From positions 119,155 through 183,154 of the forward strand of contig CACZQB010000003.1 of the NCBI GenBank assembly GCA_902783255.1: a DNA stretch of 64,000 bases. The letters run 5' to 3'. Made by a program: the position numbers and the translations under genes. The notes under the pieces were generated by a model. That model was not told where the DNA came from, searched no databases, and saw only the letters and a list, made by a program, of their open reading frames with translations. Source of the DNA: Oscillospiraceae bacterium (GTDB taxonomy: Bacteria > Bacillota > Clostridia > Oscillospirales > UBA644). Shown here piece by piece: positions 59,130 through 64,000 of this stretch; position 1 is the first letter of the stretch; each line of letters begins with the position of its first letter.

Positions 59130-59158
59130 TTGAATTCTTACATCTGATATGTTATAAT
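59130..59158 (+). promoter_or_regulatory. Promoter of the membrane protein-MutS-like operon
   Basis: TTGAAT, 17 bp, TATAAT, 35 bp before the first gene. Divergent from the ABC promoter 64 bp away. Confidence 0.75.
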
Positions 59159-59193
59159 ATAATAAGTAAATATTGAACGGAGATTGAAAATCG

Positions 59194-59931
59194 ATGCTTC
59201 CTTCATTTTTGCCGGTTTTGCCGATGGCGATGTCGTTTTTTCAGGTTTTCGGACTTGTTATTCTCATATCGGCATCAACGGTTGCCCTGATGTGTTTTGT
59301 TATAATACCGCTTACACGATATATCGTTCTCAGAATCATTCTCTTTTTCAGGTGCGTTTTTTGCGGCGCAAAATTTGCGAAAGTAGGCTTTCCGGGATTT
59401 ATCATCCCGCATTTCTGGAATCATAAGCCGGACTACATGCTTCTTTCCGGAAACAAGCTTTATCTTATAAAGCTCAAAAGCTACCGCAAGCTCAAATCGA
59501 CCGTAATGTTTTCCGATCCTTCATATTGGGAAATATCAAGCCACAGAGGGCTCGCTCCTACCGAAAACGAAGGTGTTATCGGTTCAATGACTATGGCGTT
59601 TCATAAATTCACCGTGCATAAGCGCAAAAGAAAATCCCCTGTCGGACTTGTAAAATACGCCGCTTCGGTAAACTATGCGCTTAAAGACAAGCCTGTATCA
59701 TGCGTGCCCGTTGTGCTGATAAACCCCTCGGTAAAAGATGTCAGAACAAAAAACAACATTGAGCTTATAGACGGCGACACGATTTTTTACGGAATAGTAA
59801 TGGCAAACAGCTTTTATCCTTCAAAACCGGCAAAATGCGGTTTTTCGGGAAAAGAGGCAAGAGAAATATTCAGAGAAGCGCGCCGTGCCATGAGAAAAAA
59901 ACATTACGTGGAAATGAAGAAAGGATTTTGA
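59194..59931 (+). CDS. Membrane-anchored protein with a possible degenerate nuclease-like fold
   Basis: 245 residues; ACGGAGA 11 bp before the ATG. Two hydrophobic stretches in residues 12-53 (VFGLVILISASTVALMCFVI; YIVLRIILFF) place the N-terminus in the membrane. The remainder is soluble: DYMLLSGNKLYLIKLKSY at about 79-96 has the strand pattern of NERD/PD-(D/E)xK nucleases (D ... ExK) but with Lys in place of the Glu; VSCVPVVLINPSVKDVRTKN near 169-188 resembles the NERD C-terminal strand. So a nuclease-like scaffold that lost catalysis is possible, but I have no firm family. It is 3 bp before the first MutS-like gene and shares its promoter, so the three proteins probably act together. Confidence 0.5.
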   Translation: MLPSFLPVLPMAMSFFQVFGLVILISASTVALMCFVIIPLTRYIVLRIILFFRCVFCGAKFAKVGFPGFIIPHFWNHKPDYMLLSGNKLYLIKLKSYRKLKSTVMFSDPSYWEISSHRGLAPTENEGVIGSMTMAFHKFTVHKRKRKSPVGLVKYAASVNYALKDKPVSCVPVVLINPSVKDVRTKNNIELIDGDTIFYGIVMANSFYPSKPAKCGFSGKEAREIFREARRAMRKKHYVEMKKGF

Positions 59932-59934
59932 TAA

Positions 59935-61497
59935 ATGAAACTGTTTTTCGATCCGATTAAGGCTCAGCCGGACGCAAAACCGCTTGATTACTGTGTTGCG
60001 GTTGATATGCAGCTTGAAGAGCTGCTGAATGCCTTTCTTTCGTCAAAAGAGCAGGAAGAAGCGACGCTCGAAATCATAAATCAGTTTTGCAGCGACCCTG
60101 AAATAATATCATACCGCGCCGATATTATAGACGATATGATAAAAAACGATGCTCTTTTTTCCCTGTTTTCCGACCTTCGCTCCGATCTGTGGGATCTGAA
60201 TCTTCTTTATGAGCTTAAAATGTTCAAGAATGTTCCCGAAATGGCAACGATGAAAACTTTTCTTATCATAGAAAAATTCACCGAGGTATACAGAAAATTT
60301 ATGGACGGCGCAAGAGCCGTAGATCAGCAAAACCTTTCACAGTCCGTAAAAAACATTCTTTGCGAAACATATTCGGATGATAAAAAGAAGCAGCTCGACG
60401 CAATTCTGAAGGATATGGCAGGTCTCCGCGAAAGCCTTGAAACGATAGGCGAAATACGTTTGAACCGTTATTTTTCGCGCGGTCAGAATATTGAAAACAG
60501 CATAATTCCGAAAACCGAAGAGCCGTCGCTGACGATGCGGCTTGCGGGTATTTCCGAAAACCTCGGCATGGACGTTACCGAAGCGTATGCCCCTGCAGTT
60601 CATCAGCCACGAGAATTTTCACGTCCCGTTTTCAAGTCACTCTATACTCTTTACTACGATATTTTCAAAAACATCGACTCTTTCCATGAAAAATACAAGG
60701 ATGTTTTTGATACCTCATGGCTCGACCTTATAAAGAAGCTTGATGCGGTCATCGGTTTTGCGAGAATTTTCAGAGAAATAAAAGAAAAAGGCTTTGACTG
60801 CGCTAAAGCAACGATTTCGGATACTACCGACATCATGGATTTTTACAGCCTTTTCCTTGTAAAAAGAGGTCTTTCGCCCGACCAGGTCGTATATAACGAT
60901 TATACCTACGAAAAAAGCTCGTTCTTCTTTATCACAGGTCCGAATGCCGGCGGTAAAACGATATATCTTTCTGCGGTAGGTCTGTGCCAGCTGTTTTTCC
61001 AGGCATGCGGACATGTTCCCGCAAAAAAGGCAAAAATAAAGATAATGAAAAGAATGTTCACGCATTTTCCCGTTGAAGAATATAACGATAATTCCGGCCG
61101 TCTTGTTGAAGAGCAGGGACGTGTGGAACGGATATTCAAAGATGTTGCAGACGGACAGAGCCTTGCGCTTTTCAACGAAACTTATTCATCCACAAAAGCC
61201 GACATCGCATACAAACTTTCAACCGAGCTTGTAGACAAAGTGCTTGAACACGATATATCCGGTCTTTTCGTCACGCATCTTCACAGCCTGAAAGATTATG
61301 CGGCGGAAACGGCGGACAGACCGCACAGCGCAGGTGTTTTAACGGCTCTCAACGATGAAAAAACGGGCAAAAGACTTTATAAGATCGTTCCGCTCAGCAC
61401 TCAGAATTCTTCATTTGCAAGAGATATTCTTCTGAAATACGATATGACGGTAGAACAGATGCTTGAACGCATACAGAAGAAGAGGGAGGAAAAGTAA
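59935..61497 (+). CDS. MutS-like ATPase A, tandem pair member 1
   Basis: 520 residues. The C-terminal 190 residues are a MutS-type ATPase: Walker A GPNAGGKT at 335-342, Walker B LALFNETYSST with Asn414-Glu415 where MutS has Asp-Glu, and the histidine switch VTHLHSL with His448. Residues 1-330 are helical and correspond in place to the core/lever of MutS; there is no room for the N-terminal mismatch-recognition and connector domains and no Smr nuclease tail as in MutS2. It therefore is unlikely to be a mismatch sensor. It is followed after 1 bp by a second, diverged MutS-like gene; a heterodimer is a natural guess, as with eukaryotic MSH4-MSH5. Preceded by the membrane protein gene. Confidence 0.8.
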   Translation: MKLFFDPIKAQPDAKPLDYCVAVDMQLEELLNAFLSSKEQEEATLEIINQFCSDPEIISYRADIIDDMIKNDALFSLFSDLRSDLWDLNLLYELKMFKNVPEMATMKTFLIIEKFTEVYRKFMDGARAVDQQNLSQSVKNILCETYSDDKKKQLDAILKDMAGLRESLETIGEIRLNRYFSRGQNIENSIIPKTEEPSLTMRLAGISENLGMDVTEAYAPAVHQPREFSRPVFKSLYTLYYDIFKNIDSFHEKYKDVFDTSWLDLIKKLDAVIGFARIFREIKEKGFDCAKATISDTTDIMDFYSLFLVKRGLSPDQVVYNDYTYEKSSFFFITGPNAGGKTIYLSAVGLCQLFFQACGHVPAKKAKIKIMKRMFTHFPVEEYNDNSGRLVEEQGRVERIFKDVADGQSLALFNETYSSTKADIAYKLSTELVDKVLEHDISGLFVTHLHSLKDYAAETADRPHSAGVLTALNDEKTGKRLYKIVPLSTQNSSFARDILLKYDMTVEQMLERIQKKREEK

Positions 61498-61498
61498 A

Positions 61499-63022
61499 AT
61501 GTATCCCGAATTTGATCTTCTTTACAAAAATCCATCAAAAACAGAATCGTCAAAGCAGCTTGAAATGTCTATGAAAAGCCTGCTTCTCGATGAGGTGGTA
61601 AACGGCGTTACTGTAGATATCATCCTTCAGAAAAAGATGTTCGCGCTTCTTAGCCATCCCGAACAGGACATAGAAAATCTTATCTGGAGAAAAGAGATCC
61701 TTGACGATTTCAGGCGCAACGCCTCGCTTCTTCACGAATTCGAGCTTATAGAAAGGCTGAACCTGAAGCTTGAAGACGCCCTGAAGATAGTAAAAACATC
61801 CGCGTCGTCGATCATTACCACTACGGGCGGAAGAGCGACGACATCAGACAGAGAATCGTCTATTTTCACAGTTCAGACTCTGGCTGACTGTATTTTAAAG
61901 ATCCAGGAAATTTATGAGCAATACGGCAAAACGCTTGCAAAAAAAGACCTTCGATCGGAACTGATGATAAGCATGCGCGAGTTTGTAAAAGCTCAGGTGG
62001 AAAATCCCGCCTTTGCGGAACTCAAGGCTGTCGCGTCGGAACTTGCGGAATCTCTTAACCTCAACACATCTTTCATAATTCTTACGAAGCTTGATAAATA
62101 TATCCGTATTCTTGACTGCGAAATGTTCGCTCTTACGTCGGATCCGTATAATTACGGTCAGGATACTCCCGTACTGAAGGATAAAGACAAAACCGTGATT
62201 TCAATCGGATTTGACGTTGACTCAGACCAGCAGCTGCAGTTCCTTGCCGAAAGAAGCATGATAAAACTCGTTTCGTTTATGGAATCGATAACGTATCAGA
62301 TGAAAAAACCTTTCGACAAAATACGCGACGGATTTTATTTTTACGATTTTGCCGCAATACTTGAACGGACGTATGAGAGACTCGGTCTGCCTATGTGTAT
62401 TCCGGAATTCTGCACCGAAGGCAACAGATTTGAGTGCAAAAACATATACGATCTCTGGTTTTCGCTCAAACAGTATCAGAAAAACAAAAACGAACGTCCG
62501 GGCGACGTGCTTGTTGCAAACGACGCCATATTCGGCAAAGACTGCGCCGCATATATCATCACGGGTAAAAACAACGCAGGCAAAACGGTATTTTTACGCG
62601 CCGTCGGCATAATTCAGCTTCTCGGACAGGCTGCTCTGCCCGTTCCGTGCACGGAAGCGATCATCACCCCTGTAGCGGGCGTTTACGCATATTTCACTGC
62701 GCTTGACGTCGGTCAGGGACGTTTTGAAGAAGAAGTTGAAACAGTATCGGGCTTCCTTGACATGATAAAGCCTAACGATATGCTGCTTTTCAACGAGGTC
62801 TATCAGTCAACGTCTTTCGATGAGGCATCGATAGCATTAAGCGAATTTATTGCCGTTGCCGCGCTTTATAAGGCAAGAGTTATTTCGGTAACGCACCTTC
62901 CCGATATGAAAAAGCATCTTTCCATGCTTAAAGAAAAGCTCGGCTTTGAAGGAGATGTCGTTTACGCAAAAGCGGAAGAAATAAACGGAGAAAGCACACA
63001 CAGATTTATTATAGACAAATAG
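61499..63022 (+). CDS. MutS-like ATPase B, tandem pair member 2
   Basis: 507 residues from the ATG at 61499, preceded by GGGAGGAAAAG; a longer frame into gene A is rejected. Same build as its neighbour but low identity: helical region 1-345, Walker A GKNNAGKT at 356-363 (Lys for Pro in GPN), Walker B MLLFNEVYQSTSFDEA with Asn432-Glu433, and ISVTHLPDM as the histidine switch. The block FNExYxST is shared by both genes and is not found in ordinary MutS (LLDEIGRGTS), so the pair forms its own subfamily. Last gene of the three-gene operon; rubrerythrin follows after 40 bp with its own AGGAGGATAT-like ribosome site and may be cotranscribed. Confidence 0.8.
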   Translation: MYPEFDLLYKNPSKTESSKQLEMSMKSLLLDEVVNGVTVDIILQKKMFALLSHPEQDIENLIWRKEILDDFRRNASLLHEFELIERLNLKLEDALKIVKTSASSIITTTGGRATTSDRESSIFTVQTLADCILKIQEIYEQYGKTLAKKDLRSELMISMREFVKAQVENPAFAELKAVASELAESLNLNTSFIILTKLDKYIRILDCEMFALTSDPYNYGQDTPVLKDKDKTVISIGFDVDSDQQLQFLAERSMIKLVSFMESITYQMKKPFDKIRDGFYFYDFAAILERTYERLGLPMCIPEFCTEGNRFECKNIYDLWFSLKQYQKNKNERPGDVLVANDAIFGKDCAAYIITGKNNAGKTVFLRAVGIIQLLGQAALPVPCTEAIITPVAGVYAYFTALDVGQGRFEEEVETVSGFLDMIKPNDMLLFNEVYQSTSFDEASIALSEFIAVAALYKARVISVTHLPDMKKHLSMLKEKLGFEGDVVYAKAEEINGESTHRFIIDK

Positions 63023-63062
63023 GCTTGGTTGTAAATAAACTTATATTACGGAGGATATAAAA

Positions 63063-63599
63063 ATGGAACTTAAAGGCAGTAAAACCGAAAAAAACCTTGA
63101 AACCGCATTTGCGGGTGAATCTCAGGCATGCGTTAAATATCAGTATTATTCATCACAGGCAAAAAAAGACGGATATGTTCAGATAAGCAATATTTTTGCC
63201 GAAACCTCAGCAAATGAAAAAGAACATGCAAAACTGTGGTATAAACTTCTGAACGGCGGCGTTGCCTCCACAGATAAGAACCTGCTTGCGGCGGCTCAGG
63301 GTGAAAATTTCGAATGGACAAATATGTATGCGGAATTTGCCAAAACAGCAAGAGAAGAAGGCTTTGAAGATATTGCAAAGCTTTTTGACGGTGTTGCGGC
63401 AATAGAAAAAGAACATGAGACAAGATATCTCAAGCTCCTTGAAAACATCAAGTCCGGCAAAGCGTTCAAAAAACCCGTTATGACTGTTTGGAAATGCGCG
63501 AACTGCGGACATATCCATTACGGTGAAGCAGCTCCCGAAGTTTGCCCCGTATGCAATCACCCGCAGGCTTACTTTGAAGTTAAAGCGGAAAATTATTGA
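63063..63599 (+). CDS. Rubrerythrin
   Basis: 178 residues; CGGAGGATA ribosome site. A four-helix di-iron domain with the ligands in order ([56 protein letters not shown]) is followed by a rubredoxin-like domain with [24 protein letters not shown]. It reduces hydrogen peroxide in anaerobes with electrons from rubredoxin or NADH reductases. Full length, normal. It indicates an anaerobic lifestyle. Terminator at 63620-63656. Confidence 0.96.
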   Translation: MELKGSKTEKNLETAFAGESQACVKYQYYSSQAKKDGYVQISNIFAETSANEKEHAKLWYKLLNGGVASTDKNLLAAAQGENFEWTNMYAEFAKTAREEGFEDIAKLFDGVAAIEKEHETRYLKLLENIKSGKAFKKPVMTVWKCANCGHIHYGEAAPEVCPVCNHPQAYFEVKAENY

Positions 63600-63619
63600 T
63601 AAACAGCAAAAAAAACGCA

Positions 63620-63656
63620 CTCCGGCAACTCTTACGGGTTTGCCGGAGATTTTTTT
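63620..63656 (+). terminator. Terminator of rubrerythrin
   Basis: 9-bp stem CTCCGGCAA/TTGCCGGAG (63620-63628 and 63640-63648) followed by seven Ts. Confidence 0.92.
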
Positions 63657-63701
63657 CGGTATGCGGTCAAAAATATTTCATAATTCTTTTGACTGCGATT
63701 A

Positions 63702-63730
63702 TTGACAAATCGCAACGATTATTGTATAAT
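63702..63730 (+). promoter_or_regulatory. Promoter of tRNA-Ser(TGA)
   Basis: TTGACA, 17 bp, TATAAT, with AAATCGC after the -35 box. The -10 ends 31 bp before the mature tRNA. Confidence 0.85.
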
Positions 63731-63761
63731 ATATATTACCGAAGTTGATCGGCACAAATAT

Positions 63762-63849
63762 GCAGGAATATCGAAGCGGTCATAACGAGGCGGTCTTGAA
63801 AACCGTTTGGCCAAAAGCCACGGGGGTTCGAATCCCTCTTCCTGCGCCA
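63762..63849 (+). tRNA. tRNA-Ser(TGA)
   Basis: 88-nt class II tRNA. Acceptor GCAGGAA/TTCCTGC, discriminator G, encoded CCA. Anticodon stem GCGGT/ACCGT and loop CTTGAAA give anticodon TGA (reads UCN, mainly UCA). A long variable arm and the T-loop GTTCGAATC are present. Confidence 0.95.
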
Positions 63850-63850
63850 T

Positions 63851-63888
63851 AACAAAAAGACAGCCTTTTGGCTGTCTTTTTGTTATTT
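63851..63888 (+). terminator. Terminator of tRNA-Ser(TGA)
   Basis: Perfect 15-bp stem AACAAAAAGACAGCC/GGCTGTCTTTTTGTT with loop TTTT, then TATTTTG; starts 1 bp after the CCA. Confidence 0.93.
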
Positions 63889-64000
63889 TGTACTGTATCG
63901 GATTCGAACCCGAGAGGGTTTCGGCGAAAGAAAACGATTCAGGGAATTGTTTTCCGCCGAAATCGCGAAGAGCTTGCTCTGAGCGGGTAGTATGCGACAG
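63889..64000. other. Structured tail after tRNA-Ser, truncated by the window edge
   Basis: Contains the sequence GGATTCGAACCC (63900-63911), the complement of a tRNA T-loop, then a long hairpin: TTTCGGCG (63919-63926) with CGCCGAAA (63955-63962), and inside it GAAAACGATTC (63930-63940) with GAATTGTTTTC (63944-63954). GAGCTTGCTC follows. No matching acceptor or anticodon arm is found, so it is not a tRNA. All three frames are open for part of it but none has a start. Possible repeat element, attachment site or the beginning of another structured RNA. Confidence 0.45.

Noticed and set aside
63895..63925. Possible minus-strand tRNA judged from a T-loop-like GGGTTCGAATCC
   Set aside because: No matching acceptor, D or anticodon arm is found on either side; the flanking hairpin is incompatible with a cloverleaf.

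Overview
The window reads as chromosomal DNA of a strictly anaerobic, Gram-positive, low-to-mid GC member of the Clostridia (Bacillota), probably a gut or rumen lineage near the Oscillospirales/Christensenellales. The evidence is indirect: strong purine-rich Shine-Dalgarno sites and sigma-A-type promoters (TTGACA-17-TATAAT), AddAB instead of RecBCD, a ferredoxin-dependent 2-oxoacid oxidoreductase, rubrerythrin, M42 peptidases, a GTG-start pyrC, and a cell-surface protein ending in a sortase-like NPKTAD tail. No rRNA, insertion sequence, intact prophage or CRISPR array is visible.

Layout. 0-5.6 kb: a partial SASA-type esterase, cysK with a small membrane protein, a prepilin-peptidase-like protein, a deoxyinosine glycosylase, a TPR-like membrane protein, tRNA-Ser(GCT) and a Gfo/Idh oxidoreductase. 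5.6-7.8 kb: a compact phage-like accessory patch made of a sigma/HTH-like reading frame with no normal start codon, an XRE repressor with an ImmA-type metalloprotease, and an NlpC/P60-like hydrolase coupled to a degenerate amidase-like protein. 8.1-13.0 kb: a Vor/Kor 2-oxoacid:ferredoxin oxidoreductase operon (delta, alpha, beta, gamma) with an XRE-cupin regulator and an AMP-forming acyl-CoA synthetase. 13.1-16.7 kb: pgk, tpiA, murD. 16.7-20.5 kb: three consecutive M42 aminopeptidases and a short QueG-like Fe-S protein. 20.5-23.9 kb: cysteine desulfurase, cupin, uvrC. 24-28 kb: an XRE-TPR gene bounded by two copies of a hairpin repeat, a membrane protein, EF-P, a zinc-ribbon protein and a DUF3298-type lipoprotein.

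28.4-35 kb: a strongly expressed-looking cell-wall protein, uxaC, and a leftward cimA-sulfatase-rsmE operon. 35-45.9 kb: an M16C metalloprotease, then addB-addA with a phage-type protein of unknown function and a GNAT acetyltransferase. 46-52.4 kb: an HtrA protease, a pyrC-pyrF operon, rhaB and a Sapep dipeptidase. 52.6-59 kb: a secreted protein with an unusual aromatic repeat array, a trigger-factor-like lipoprotein foldase and a heterodimeric ABC exporter. 59.2-63 kb: a membrane protein and two tandem MutS-like ATPases in one operon. The end holds rubrerythrin, tRNA-Ser(TGA) and a strongly structured tail.

Most of the window is housekeeping. The best candidate for an undescribed system is the 59.2-63.0 kb operon: a membrane-anchored protein with a possibly nuclease-like fold and two non-identical MutS-type ATPases that both carry Asn-Glu in place of Asp-Glu in Walker B and lack room for a mismatch-recognition domain. 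Also notable are the aromatic repeat array at 52.6-54.3 kb, the phage-like patch, the tail after the last tRNA, and a promoter subfamily (TTGACAAATCRC) shared by four unrelated units.
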